A stretch of 42,757 bases of DNA, from NCBI GenBank assembly GCA_019635965.1, contig JAHBYK010000013.1, positions 1 through 42,757 of the forward strand, given 5' to 3'. The position numbers and the translations under genes were made by a program. Below the pieces are notes generated by a model that ran no database searches, was not told the DNA's origin, and was given only the letters and a program-made list of their open reading frames with translations. Every line of letters begins with the position of its first letter. The first letter of the stretch is position 1. Origin of the DNA: Parvibaculum sp. (lineage in GTDB: Bacteria > Pseudomonadota > Alphaproteobacteria > Parvibaculales > Parvibaculaceae). Positions 1 to 7,914 of the stretch are shown here, one piece after another.

Positions 1-171
1 TGCCTCAAGCACGACGACGGAGAAGCCTCGTTCAGCGAGATGGAGCGCAGCGGAGAGGCCCGTATAACCCGCGCCTATGATGCAGACATCGGCGCGAATG
101 CCGCCTTCAAGCGGCGTGACCGGCGGGGCTTCGTTCGCGGTGGCGGCGTAGTAGGAGGCGGGCCAGGGCAT
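1..171 (-). CDS. FAD-dependent oxidoreductase, PuuB/DAO-like (N-terminal part only)
   Basis: The first 57 codons of a gene that runs off the left edge. After an opening with SYYAATA comes a classic dinucleotide-binding beta-alpha-beta: hydrophobic strand, then GAGYTG (residues 33-38), a helix rich in Ala, and the acidic end of the second strand (VVVLEA). This pattern, together with the SYYAAT start, resembles gamma-glutamylputrescine oxidoreductases and other DAO-fold amine oxidases, which oxidise amines or amino acids with FAD. The start ATG lies 3 bases past the stop of the upstream gene (175-450), so the two are probably co-transcribed. The catalytic part is outside the window, so substrate cannot be judged. 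Confidence 0.85.
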   Translation of the reverse strand, partial: MPWPASYYAATANEAPPVTPLEGGIRADVCIIGAGYTGLSAALHLAERGFSVVVLEA

Positions 172-174
172 GGA

Positions 175-450
175 TCAGATTTCAACCCTCTCGTCCCGGC
201 GATCATCGGCATAGATGTCGCAAAGATCGAGGCAGGCCTCGAAGGGCGCGCTGTCGAGCGTGTATTCGAGCGCGTCCTCGTCTTCCCAGTCGCTCTGGAA
301 CACGACGCGGCCATCCACTTCCTCGATGCGCGAGCCAAGGAAGCCGCGCGGCGGATTGCGATCGAATTCGCGCTCCTTGTAGGCGCGAAGCTGGGTGAGG
401 ATGTGGTCTGCCTGCGAGGTTTCGAAGGTAATCCTGAGGGCGATAGCCAT
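175..450 (-). CDS. Small ABM-like (dimeric alpha/beta barrel) protein
   Basis: A 91-residue protein whose layout fits one ferredoxin-like unit of the antibiotic-biosynthesis-monooxygenase (ABM) type: strand (ALRITFET), helix (QADHILTQLRAYKERE), strand around GFLGSRI, strand VVFQSDW, then the acidic helix DEDALEYTLDSAPF. Such proteins usually dimerise and may be cofactor-free oxygenases or simply ligand-binding; no catalytic residue can be assigned. It sits 3 bases upstream of the FAD oxidoreductase on the same strand, so the two likely form an operon and may act in one catabolic step. The family call is from pattern only. Confidence 0.75.
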   Translation of the reverse strand: MAIALRITFETSQADHILTQLRAYKEREFDRNPPRGFLGSRIEEVDGRVVFQSDWEDEDALEYTLDSAPFEACLDLCDIYADDRRDERVEI

Positions 451-612
451 GTCTGCTCCTTGCCTGTCCCGTCCTTTGCGGCGGGGTCTTGCGTGTTTGT
501 TGCGCGGTTCTATAGCACAACAGGCGGGTGCGGCGCTTTCGCGCTTTGCCGCAACGCGGGGGCACGGCAGAATGGCATAAAAGAGACCATAAAATCAGGG
601 AGGTTGCGGCAG

Positions 613-1419
613 ATGGCACGGTTGAAGGGCAAGGTGGCGCTGGTGACGGGCGCGGCGAAGGGCATCGGCGCGGCGACGGCGAGGGTTCTCGCGCGCGAGG
701 GCGCCAAGGTGGTCTGCACGGATGTGGACGAAACGGCCGGGATCGCGGTTGCCGACGACATTTCCGATGCGGGCGGCGAGGCGGTCTTCATGCAGCAGGA
801 CGTGGTGAGCGAGGCGCAATGGGAAGCCGCGGTGAAGCTCGCGGAGGACCGTTTCGGCGGGCTGCATGTGCTCGTCAACAATGCGGGCATCGCGCCGGAG
901 GGCGGGCCGATCGAGGAAAAGACGCTCGCTTCCTGGCGGCGCACCATCGAGATCGATCTCGACAGCGTTTTTCTCGGCTGCAAATACGGCATCCGCACGA
1001 TCAAGAAATATACCGCCAAGGGCGGCATGGGCGGCTCGATCATCAATCTCTCGTCGATCCTCGGCCTTGTCGGCCAGCCCAATGCGAGCGACTACAATGC
1101 GGCGAAAGGCGGCGTGCGGCTGCTGACGAAATCGGCGGCGCTCGAATGTGCGGAAGCCGGATACAACATCCGCGTGAACTCGGTGCATCCGGGCTATATC
1201 GACACGCCGATGGTGGCCGATGCGCTCAATCGCGGCGTGGTGAGCGGGCAGGCGGTGGGCCCGAACGAGATGCGCGAATTGCTGACCATGCTGCATCCGA
1301 TCGGCCGGCTTGGCGTCGACACCGAAATCGCCAATGCGATCCTGTTCCTGTCGAGCGACGAATCGAGCTTCATGACGGGAACGGAGGTCGTGGTGGACGG
1401 GGGCTATACCACCCGGTAG
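613..1419 (+). CDS. Short-chain dehydrogenase/reductase (SDR), classical type
   Basis: A 268-residue classical SDR. The cofactor motif TGAAKGIG is at residues 12-19, NNAG at 89-92, and the catalytic Ser147/148, Tyr161 and Lys165 (YNAAK) are all present; the C-terminal GTEVVVDGG is typical. An Asp at the end of the second strand (position 37) favours NAD(H) over NADP(H). The open frame extends upstream to position 40, but homology begins at this ATG, preceded by GGGAGG about 12 bases upstream. It probably oxidises a secondary alcohol or reduces a ketone; the substrate cannot be read from sequence. It is divergent from the ABM-like gene and stands alone. Confidence 0.93.
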   Translation: MARLKGKVALVTGAAKGIGAATARVLAREGAKVVCTDVDETAGIAVADDISDAGGEAVFMQQDVVSEAQWEAAVKLAEDRFGGLHVLVNNAGIAPEGGPIEEKTLASWRRTIEIDLDSVFLGCKYGIRTIKKYTAKGGMGGSIINLSSILGLVGQPNASDYNAAKGGVRLLTKSAALECAEAGYNIRVNSVHPGYIDTPMVADALNRGVVSGQAVGPNEMRELLTMLHPIGRLGVDTEIANAILFLSSDESSFMTGTEVVVDGGYTTR

Positions 1420-1423
1420 GGCC

Positions 1424-1564
1424 TCAACGCGGGCTGGGCATCAGCAGGGCGCGCTGATCCTGGCCCGGGTCCGGCGCGAAAGCCGCCTGAGCGAGCGTGA
1501 TGATTGCCGCCGCGGTCAGGGCGCAGGCGACAAAGGTCAGGAATTTGCGAGTCCGGCGCGACAT
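1424..1564 (-). CDS. Small exported or membrane-anchored protein, 46 aa
   Basis: Short frame with a strong ribosome site (GGAGGAGAAGG, 4 bases before ATG). The product is MSRRTRK followed by one hydrophobic helix (about residues 9-29) and a polar tail ending in MPSPR. This is a signal peptide or single-pass anchor; I recognise no family. The longer in-frame start at 1630 lacks such a ribosome site and adds Gly/Arg-rich sequence, so I reject it. It is convergent with the SDR, with only 4 bases between the stops. Confidence 0.55.
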   Translation of the reverse strand: MSRRTRKFLTFVACALTAAAIITLAQAAFAPDPGQDQRALLMPSPR

Positions 1565-1766
1565 ACCGCCTTCTCCTCCAGCAAGTTCCGAAAGACTGCC
1601 ACCGGCCGCGCCCCGCCGCCATTGGACCAAGCGCCGCAGGGGGAGGGCGCTCAGGGTTTACACCGGCGGCGGCATATGGGTACAACCAGCGGACGCGGCC
1701 CGGAGGGGCCCATCCGGCCCCCCGAGAGGCGGCAGGGCACCATTCCAGCGGCGACGGGAGAGCTTC

Positions 1767-1976
1767 GTGAACAAGACCGAAATTCAGCGCATCGAGAAAT
1801 TCCTGCGCCAGAAATTCCAGCTTCCCTCGATCATCGTCCGCCAGCGGCCGCAGAAGGACGATTCCGCCGAAGTGCATATCGGCGAGGAATTCATCGGCGT
1901 GATTTTCCGCGATGAGGACGAGGGCGAAGTGTCCTACGCCTTCAATATGGCCATTCTCGACATCGATCTCGAGTGA
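1767..1976 (+). CDS. DUF3126 family protein, 69 aa
   Basis: A small acidic protein starting at GTG with GGGAGAG just upstream. The opening NKTEIQRIEKFLRQKF, the stretch around residues 22-30 (IIVRQRP), GEEFIGVIFRDEDEGE and the ending AILDIDLE match my memory of DUF3126, a small domain found almost only in alphaproteobacteria. Its function is unknown. The open frame extends upstream to 1497 but that part is low-complexity and out of family. It is convergent with the next gene, two bases apart. Confidence 0.85.
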   Translation: MNKTEIQRIEKFLRQKFQLPSIIVRQRPQKDDSAEVHIGEEFIGVIFRDEDEGEVSYAFNMAILDIDLE

Positions 1977-1978
1977 GC

Positions 1979-2809
1979 CTAGTCGGCAACCGATCCCTGT
2001 AGACCTTCCACCGGCTCGATGGCGGCGAAGCGGTCCACCAGCGCGGTGACTTTGCGGTCGATCTCGCGCCAGCGATCGAGGTGATGCCGCTTGAAGCGGT
2101 AGTTGAGTTCGAGGTTCTGGCCGAGCAGCACCGAGCGGTAGCAGTTCGGGCTTTCGATCAGGGCGGTGCGGCGGTCGCAGATCAGCAGGGCGACGCGGTC
2201 TTCGGCGTCCTTGCCGACGAGCAGATCCTGATTGGCGTAGCCCGTATTGTCGCGGAAGCGAAAGAGCTGAAGCCCGTCCGGTCCTTCCTCGGGCTGCACC
2301 GATTCAAGATATTTCGAATAGACATCCTTCAGCCGCCGCGCCGAGCTGAGCGCGGCATCGCGCTGGCTGAGCGAGAAATAGACGACATCCGAACGGATGG
2401 AATTGTCGGCGAAACTTTCCTGCAGCTCCGGCGCATAGGGCTGGAGATCGGGCAGGAGGGCGTGCATGTCGACCACGCTCATGCGGCCGCCGCCGCGCTG
2501 GACCGGGTAGCGCGTGTAGTTTTCGGGGATCACGAAACGCTGGCCGGCGATGAGGTATTCGATGCTGACGCTGGCGCTGCTGGCGCGCGCGTCACGGCCG
2601 AGCAGCTCGGCTGGCGTCGGGCCGAAATAGTAATAGAGAAAGATCACGGAAAAGGTCAGGACGCCGGCGAAGACCAGCAGGGGGATCATCCAGGCCGGGC
2701 GCTCATGAACCAGCTCGTCGTCTGTCTGTCTGCCTCGCGCCAAGCCGCCGCCCTCTCGCCACTGGCCCAATTCGTTCCGCTTTGAAACAGCCCCGGCGCA
2801 ATCCGGCAC
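1979..2809 (-). CDS. Membrane-anchored protein of unknown function
   Basis: A 276-residue protein with a polar N-terminus, one membrane helix at about residues 41-62 (rich in L, V, F, I, Y) and a soluble C-terminal domain of about 210 residues, probably periplasmic. The soluble part has conserved-looking blocks (AGQRFVIPENYTRYP, LRLKDVYSKYLE-like, LFRFRDNTGYANQDLLVG, LLICDRR...CYRSVLLGQNLELNYRF). Two Cys residues close to each other there could form a disulfide. I do not recognise a family. The start is uncertain: GTG at 2809 has no clear ribosome site, while a TTG at 2743 is preceded by GAGAGGGCGG and still includes the membrane helix. Confidence 0.75.
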   Translation of the reverse strand: MPDCAGAVSKRNELGQWREGGGLARGRQTDDELVHERPAWMIPLLVFAGVLTFSVIFLYYYFGPTPAELLGRDARASSASVSIEYLIAGQRFVIPENYTRYPVQRGGGRMSVVDMHALLPDLQPYAPELQESFADNSIRSDVVYFSLSQRDAALSSARRLKDVYSKYLESVQPEEGPDGLQLFRFRDNTGYANQDLLVGKDAEDRVALLICDRRTALIESPNCYRSVLLGQNLELNYRFKRHHLDRWREIDRKVTALVDRFAAIEPVEGLQGSVAD

Positions 2810-2954
2810 GCGCTATCGGCGACACGGCCACGGGCCGCCCGGCGCTGCTTCAGCGTCATTCTTATAACCCGCTGAAATTAAAAGATCATTTCAAATCGGC
2901 AGGGCTGCGGAGGGAGGCGGGCGGGGCTGGTATGCGGCTTGCGGACAGGGGGGC

Positions 2955-3206
2955 ATGACCCGTTTCGTTTTCAAATCGCTGATTGTCGCAGGCGCCTTCC
3001 TGTTCTTCGGGGGCCACCTTCCCATGCCGGAAGGGCGCGCCGGGGGTACGCCTGCCGCCAATCTGATGACGAGCCTTGCCGATCCCGCGCTGATCGGCCT
3101 GCTCGATGAACGGGCCGTGCCGGAATTCGTGGTCGCGGCTGCCGAGGAGCGAGCCGCCGCGATCGCACATCGTTTCATCGAGGGGGTCGAAGCCGGCCGC
3201 CGATAA
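2955..3206 (+). CDS. Small exported protein of unknown function, 83 aa
   Basis: ATG follows a good ribosome site (AGGGGGG, 3 bases away). A signal-peptide-like N-terminus (residues 1-19, TRFVFKSLIVAGAFLFFGG) precedes a short helical domain (LMTSLADPALIGLLDERAVPEFV and an Ala/Glu helix). No family recognised. It is followed 36 bases later by a membrane protein on the same strand and may share its transcript. Confidence 0.55.
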   Translation: MTRFVFKSLIVAGAFLFFGGHLPMPEGRAGGTPAANLMTSLADPALIGLLDERAVPEFVVAAAEERAAAIAHRFIEGVEAGRR

Positions 3207-3242
3207 GGGCCGGACGACAGCAGCAGGGGCTTTCAGGGGCAT

Positions 3243-3554
3243 ATGAGTCAGTTGGCGACATTGTTTTTTGCGATCGCGACCGGGTTCGTCGCGGCGGGGC
3301 TCACGAGCAGCTTCTACCGGCTCGTCACCAAGAAACCGCCGAGCTTCCAGCTCACGTCACATTCCGTCGCGGGGCAGATCATCGGCGTGTTCACGCTGGT
3401 TCTGGCGGGGCCGACGGTGATCCTGCGCAATGCGCTCCGGGCGCAGGTGTTCGAGAACCGCCCGCCATTCTGGATGCTGCTGTCGGGCTGCATCGCAACC
3501 TTCTGGAGTTTCCTCTCCGGCGTCTTTCTTCTCGGCCTGATGCTCTCGATGTAA
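3243..3554 (+). CDS. Small multi-pass membrane protein, 103 aa
   Basis: Three hydrophobic segments (about residues 3-23, 45-62 and 78-101) around a short polar loop containing RLVTKKPPSF. The ribosome site CAGGGGC lies just before the ATG. It looks like a conserved alphaproteobacterial inner-membrane protein (I have a vague memory of a DUF for this type but cannot name it safely). Its stop codon directly abuts the stop of the opposite-strand gene at 3555. Confidence 0.7.
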   Translation: MSQLATLFFAIATGFVAAGLTSSFYRLVTKKPPSFQLTSHSVAGQIIGVFTLVLAGPTVILRNALRAQVFENRPPFWMLLSGCIATFWSFLSGVFLLGLMLSM

Positions 3555-4610
3555 TCAGGCCCGGCGGCGGCGCATGACGCGGCGTCCAAGCGATGCCGCA
3601 ACGAGCGCGCCGATGCCGCCTGCTATCGCCCAGACCCATTGCAGCGCGAGGAGGACCAGGTTCCACGCCGTCTTGAAGGCGCGGAGGCTCGTCTTGCCGG
3701 TGATCTCCATGATGCCGCGCGTCTTGGTGCCATATTTGGCGGTCATCTTGCTGACGCTGGCGAGGTCTTCCGTATTCTCCACATAGCGCATCAGGCGGAC
3801 GGTTTCGGCCGGGCCCGCGGCGCGCTCGATCGCCGCAACATCGTCGAGAACGGGCATGACGCGGGCAAGCGAAATGCCATCGGCATAGGAAGTGACGGCG
3901 CGGCGCGTGGCGGCGCTGTCGGCGAGATCGACGGCGCGCAAGGTGTCGCCGAGCTTGTCGAAATTCATCGCCTCGTTGAGAAGGCGCGTCATGTCGCGGG
4001 CAAAGCCTGCGGTGACCGTGCCGGCCTTGCGGGCGACCTTCAGAACGGAAACGCCGACGCGGGCGGGAAGGCCGCCGCCGCCCGTTGCCACGGTTGCCGT
4101 GGTGGCGGCGAGGCCGACAACGGAGAGGCCGAGGATCATCGTCGAATAATCCTCGCCGCGAACGAGCTTCGTTCCTTCGGTGCCGATGTCGCGGATGTCG
4201 CCGACCACGGTGAGGTCGGACGCGAGGGCGCCCATGAAGGCGGGCGTGTCTTCGCCGGTGCCGGTGACGAAGCCCGTCACGAAGCTGCTCGTGTTGCGGG
4301 CGGCGCGGCGGGCGAAGGCGTTTTCGGCTTCGAGACGCACCTGCGTCGCCGGGTCGAGCGGCATGTCCATGAAGGCCGCGATTTCGGCATACATGGCGGC
4401 ATCGTCCCAGGCTTTTGCCGCGAGCGCCGCATCGACGCGCTGGCTCAGATCCTCGGGGCTCGTCCTTGAGGCGAGTTCGGCGCGGATGAAAGGTTCGTCG
4501 GGGATGGCGTCTTCATCGACATAGGCATCGAGCAGGCCGCGCTCGAATGCGAGCATGAAGGCAAGCGGCAGGGCCAGCAGGAAGAAGACGAGGCTGAACA
4601 GAAAGCGCAT
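3555..4610 (-). CDS. Membrane protein of unknown function, 351 aa
   Basis: The N-terminus is a membrane helix or uncleaved signal (residues 1-23, with Phe- and Leu-rich core), followed by a helical region rich in Ala, Glu and Asp that resembles a tetratricopeptide-like stretch (DDAAMYAEIAAFMD). The middle has a Gly/Ala/Thr-rich hydrophobic stretch at about 160-180, then amphipathic helices. A C-terminal membrane helix (about 315-342) is followed by a basic end, RRVMRRRR. With both ends in the membrane, the central domain is probably periplasmic. I recognise no catalytic motif. It stands alone: the next same-strand gene upstream is far away. Confidence 0.75.
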   Translation of the reverse strand: MRFLFSLVFFLLALPLAFMLAFERGLLDAYVDEDAIPDEPFIRAELASRTSPEDLSQRVDAALAAKAWDDAAMYAEIAAFMDMPLDPATQVRLEAENAFARRAARNTSSFVTGFVTGTGEDTPAFMGALASDLTVVGDIRDIGTEGTKLVRGEDYSTMILGLSVVGLAATTATVATGGGGLPARVGVSVLKVARKAGTVTAGFARDMTRLLNEAMNFDKLGDTLRAVDLADSAATRRAVTSYADGISLARVMPVLDDVAAIERAAGPAETVRLMRYVENTEDLASVSKMTAKYGTKTRGIMEITGKTSLRAFKTAWNLVLLALQWVWAIAGGIGALVAASLGRRVMRRRRA

Positions 4611-4723
4611 TTACAGATAGCCCTTGTCGCTCCGGCGGGGCGCGAGGCGCCCGGCCGCTCATGCCGCATGACAAGAGTGGGCCATGATGCGCCGATGCGC
4701 AACCCGCCCGCCCTCAAGCGGCC

Positions 4724-6709
4724 TCAGCCGCCCACCGGGCCGCCATTCTTTGCGGTGATGACGACGATCGAAGGGCGGGGCGGCATGGCGGGATCGAAAT
4801 CGGGCCAGCGCGTCGCCGGATCATCGAAGGTGGAGGCCCGCTCGAAGCCCTTGTAGTTTTTCGCGCCGTCCGCAGCCGGATGCTGAACGGCAACGAAAAG
4901 CGTCGTGCCATCGGGCGTGAAACAGGGGCCGCAAAGCTCCGCGCCGACGGGCGTGCGGAAGATCTGACGCGCGGTGCCGCGTTTGCCGCCGGCGGTGGCA
5001 AGCGCATAGAGCCCGTCGGCGGTGCCGGAAGCGGCGGCCCAGCCCGAGCCCTGATCGGTGGCGACCCAGAGACGCCCCTTCGCATCGACCGCGACATTGT
5101 CCGGGCAGGCAAACCAGCCGTTTTCGCCGGTTTCGGGATTCCATGCGGCGCCAATGGCGGGGTCGGAGGGATCGCCGCACTTCACGAGGAGAGTCCAGGT
5201 GAAGGCGGTGGAGGCGTGATCGCCGCCCTGCGGCTCCATCTCGACGATCTGGCCCCAGAGATTTCCGGGGCGCGGGTTGACGGCGTCCGTCTCCGTGCGC
5301 TCCTTCGAATTGGTGAGGGCGACATAGATCTTGCCGGTGAGGTCGTTCGGTTCGACATCTTCCGGGCGGTCGAGCGGCGTCGCGCCCAGAATATCGGCGG
5401 CGCGGCGCGTTTCGATCAGCACGTCGGCCTGCGAGGTAAAGCCGTTCGATTCATCGAGACCGTTTTCGCCAAAGGTGAGCGGCATCCAGGTGCCGGTGCC
5501 ATCTTCCGCAAAGCGCGCGACATAAAGCGTGCCTTCATCGAGCAGGTTGGCGTTTTCCTCGCGGTTCCGCTGCACCTTGTTCGCGGTGACGAATTTGTAG
5601 AGATATTCGAAGGCCTGATCGTCGCCCATATAGACGGCGAGGCGGCCATCCTTCGTGATCGCGTTCTCGCAGCCTTCGTGCTTGAAGCGGCCAAGCGCGG
5701 TGCGCTTCACAGGCGTCGAGGCGGGATCAAGCGGATCGACTTCGACGACCCAGCCATAGCGGTTCGGCTCGCGCGGTTCGGCGGCGAGATTGAAACGCTG
5801 GTGGAAATAGCCCCAGGGATAGGAACGGCTGCCGGGCACGCCGAGGCGTTCGTGATTTGCGGCTTCGGCAGGATCGGCGTTCTCGCCGAGGAAGTAGAAA
5901 TTGAAATTCTCTTCCGACATGAGCCATGTGCCCCAGGGCGTGATGCCGCCGGCGCAGTTGTTGAAGGTGCCCATGACGCGGCGTCCTGTGGGGTCTTCGT
6001 TCGTTTGCAGGCGGGGATGACCGGCGGCTGGGCCGGAGAGGGTCATCTGCGTTGCGAGCGGCGTGAGACGGCGGTTGTATTCGCTGTCGCGCACGACCTG
6101 CCATTTGCCATCGGCGCCGCGCATGATCTCGATAATGCTGCCGCCATGCGCCGCCATAGAAATATCGACGATCTCGCGCGTGTAGAAAGCCGCCGGATTG
6201 TCCGCCGGGTAGCCGGGATACATCAGTTCGTCATTGGTATATTCGTGATGAACGCAGAGCAGGCCGCGATCGCTCGCGCCGGATCCGAAGGGCAGCGGCA
6301 CGAAGCCGATATAGTCGTTGTTGTAGCCGAATTGCGCGAGCTGCGCGGCGGCGCTCTGATTGCGCACATCGAATGCCGGCGCGTCCTTCAGGACAGGGTC
6401 GCCCCAGCGGATCAGGATTCCGGCATCGTGACCGGCGGCGACATGATGATCGCCGTCGACGCCGTGGGGGACGGGCTCGAAGCCGAATATGCCGCCGGGG
6501 TCAGCCTTCGGTGCCTCGTCGCAGGCGGCGAGTGAAAGAATGGCCGGAGAGGCGGAAGCGAGGAGCGCGGCCTTGCCCATGCCGGCGAGGAAGCCGCGCC
6601 GCGCGATGCGGCGGTTCCAGAGTTCGGCGAGCGAGGGGGATGTCTCGCGGGCGACGGGGCGGTCGTCCAGTTCCTCGAATTGCTCGCCGAAGGATTTATC
6701 GTCCGCCAT
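4724..6709 (-). CDS. phoX: PhoX-family alkaline phosphatase (DUF839), Tat-exported
   Basis: A 661-residue protein of the PhoX family, extracytoplasmic Fe/Ca-dependent phosphomonoesterases that release phosphate from organic phosphate esters. The signature NNCAGGITPWGTWLMSEEN occupies residues 250-268; its Cys252 matches the metal-bridging Cys of characterised PhoX. HHEYTNDE (about 154-161) is another family block. A twin-arginine signal, RRGFLAG, is at 37-43, preceded by an unusually long polar N-region, and ends in LAAC (60-63), which also fits a lipobox. ATG at 6709 has GGGAGG in front; the in-frame upstream extension to 6832 has no ribosome site. A candidate Pho box lies about 43 bases upstream. 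Confidence 0.93.
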   Translation of the reverse strand: MADDKSFGEQFEELDDRPVARETSPSLAELWNRRIARRGFLAGMGKAALLASASPAILSLAACDEAPKADPGGIFGFEPVPHGVDGDHHVAAGHDAGILIRWGDPVLKDAPAFDVRNQSAAAQLAQFGYNNDYIGFVPLPFGSGASDRGLLCVHHEYTNDELMYPGYPADNPAAFYTREIVDISMAAHGGSIIEIMRGADGKWQVVRDSEYNRRLTPLATQMTLSGPAAGHPRLQTNEDPTGRRVMGTFNNCAGGITPWGTWLMSEENFNFYFLGENADPAEAANHERLGVPGSRSYPWGYFHQRFNLAAEPREPNRYGWVVEVDPLDPASTPVKRTALGRFKHEGCENAITKDGRLAVYMGDDQAFEYLYKFVTANKVQRNREENANLLDEGTLYVARFAEDGTGTWMPLTFGENGLDESNGFTSQADVLIETRRAADILGATPLDRPEDVEPNDLTGKIYVALTNSKERTETDAVNPRPGNLWGQIVEMEPQGGDHASTAFTWTLLVKCGDPSDPAIGAAWNPETGENGWFACPDNVAVDAKGRLWVATDQGSGWAAASGTADGLYALATAGGKRGTARQIFRTPVGAELCGPCFTPDGTTLFVAVQHPAADGAKNYKGFERASTFDDPATRWPDFDPAMPPRPSIVVITAKNGGPVGG

Positions 6710-6727
6710 TGCCGCCTCCCTGTGGTG

Positions 6728-6749
6728 CCGCCCCGATGGTAAGGGGCGG
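6728..6749 (-). other. Hairpin in the phoX leader
   Basis: Arms CCGCCCC (6728-6734) and GGGGCGG (6743-6749) around an 8-base loop lie between the candidate Pho box and the phoX ribosome site. On the + strand it is followed by TTTT and could be read as a weak terminator, but no + strand gene precedes it. It may affect phoX translation or simply be GC-rich chance pairing. Confidence 0.35.
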
Positions 6750-6751
6750 TT

Positions 6752-6769
6752 TTGACCCTGCGATGACAA
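6752..6769 (-). promoter_or_regulatory. Candidate Pho box upstream of phoX
   Basis: Read on the minus strand, TTGTCAT, four bases, then GGGTCAA: two heptamers with the 11-base period of PhoB sites (consensus CTGTCAT repeated). The first matches 6 of 7 positions and the second 4 of 7. It is about 43 bases upstream of the phoX start, a sensible place for phosphate-starvation control, but the second half is weak. Confidence 0.4.
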
Positions 6770-6858
6770 CCTTTTCGGGCGGTGGCCGCAAGTCTCGTAT
6801 CGCGGGGCGGGGCATGGCATATTGCCCGGCAAAGCAATGATTTCACGGAGGACTACCG

Positions 6859-7389
6859 ATGCCCGTCTATGCCATTGGCGACAGAAAGCCGATCCTGCCC
6901 GCGCAGGGCGAATACTGGATCGCCCCCAATGCGGAAGTCATGGGCAATGTGAAGCTCGAGAAGAATGCCAGTGTCTGGTTCGGCGCGGTGCTGCGCGGCG
7001 ACAACGAGCTCATCACCATCGGCGAGAACTCCAATGTGCAGGACGGATCGGTGCTGCATACCGACCCCGGTTCGCCGCTGACCATCGGGCGCAATGTAAC
7101 GATCGGGCATATGGTGATGCTGCATGGCTGCACCATCGGCGAGGGGAGCCTGATCGGCATCGGCAGCATCATTCTCAACAATGCCAAGATCGGGAAAGGC
7201 TGCCTGATCGGCGCGAATACGCTGATCGCGGAGGGGAAGGAAATTCCCGACCATTCGATGGTGCTCGGCTCGCCGGGCAAGATCGTGCGGACGCTCGACA
7301 AGGAAATGTCCGAGGCGCTTCGCCTGTCCGCCGACCATTATGTCGAGAACTGGAAGAAATATGCCGCCGGGCTGAAGCGGGTCGATTGA
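6859..7389 (+). CDS. Gamma-carbonic anhydrase family protein (hexapeptide repeat)
   Basis: A 176-residue left-handed beta-helix protein: repeated hexapeptides (for example [38 protein letters not shown]) and the metal ligands His67 (LHTD), His84 (IGH) and His89 (LHG). This is the YrdA/PaaY/CaiE type of gamma-carbonic anhydrase homologue, a cytoplasmic trimer. It is acid-rich at the usual proton-shuttle region, but activity as a carbonic anhydrase is not assured in this subfamily. The ribosome site GGAGG is 8 bases before ATG. Its stop overlaps the start of the DUF192 gene by one base (TGATG), so the two are translationally coupled. Confidence 0.92.
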   Translation: MPVYAIGDRKPILPAQGEYWIAPNAEVMGNVKLEKNASVWFGAVLRGDNELITIGENSNVQDGSVLHTDPGSPLTIGRNVTIGHMVMLHGCTIGEGSLIGIGSIILNNAKIGKGCLIGANTLIAEGKEIPDHSMVLGSPGKIVRTLDKEMSEALRLSADHYVENWKKYAAGLKRVD

Positions 7390-7853
7390 TGCGCGCCATC
7401 CTTCTCGCGGCTGCCTTCCTTCTTGCCGCGCTTTCGGGCTGCGGCGGAGAGGAGGCGCGGCGGGCCGTGATCGAAACGCGGGATGGTGCAACCCATTCCT
7501 TTTCGGTCGAGCTGGCCCTGACGCCGGAGGAGCAGCGGCAGGGGCTGATGTATCGCCGCGAGCTGGCGGAGGATGCAGGGATGCTTTTCTTCTATCCGGC
7601 CTGCGCGCGCGCCGCCTTCTGGATGAAGAACACCTATATTCCGCTCGACATGATTTTCATCGCGGCGGACGGCGAGATCGTCAGGATCGCACGGATGACC
7701 GAGCCGGAGACGCTCGATGTTCACGACAGTCTCATCCCGGTCAATGGCGTTCTCGAGGTGAATGGCGGGCTGACGCAGCGTCTCGGCATCGAGGAAGGGG
7801 ATGTCCTGCGGCATCCCTGGTTCGGCGAAGGCGGGCGGGCTACTTGCGGCTGA
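7389..7853 (+). CDS. DUF192 lipoprotein
   Basis: A 154-residue DUF192 protein. The signal ends with a lipobox, LSGC (Cys18), so it should be lipid-anchored on the periplasmic side. The DUF192 core is clear: LTPEEQRQGLMYRREL, then GMLFFYP, FWMKNTYIPLDMIFI and VNGVLEVNGGLTQRLGIEEGD. DUF192 function is unknown; some archaeal members have been studied structurally but no reaction is established. The start codon overlaps the carbonic-anhydrase-like gene's stop. Confidence 0.9.
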   Translation: MRAILLAAAFLLAALSGCGGEEARRAVIETRDGATHSFSVELALTPEEQRQGLMYRRELAEDAGMLFFYPACARAAFWMKNTYIPLDMIFIAADGEIVRIARMTEPETLDVHDSLIPVNGVLEVNGGLTQRLGIEEGDVLRHPWFGEGGRATCG

Positions 7854-7914
7854 CTTTATCGGCTAGACTGCGCCAAACGGCTATTCCGGCAAAAGCAGCA
7901 TAAGGGGAGGCATC

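Noticed and set aside
4880..6535. A 551-codon + strand frame across phoX
   Set aside because: Antisense of a well-supported PhoX gene; composition is Gly/Ala/Arg-rich without family motifs.
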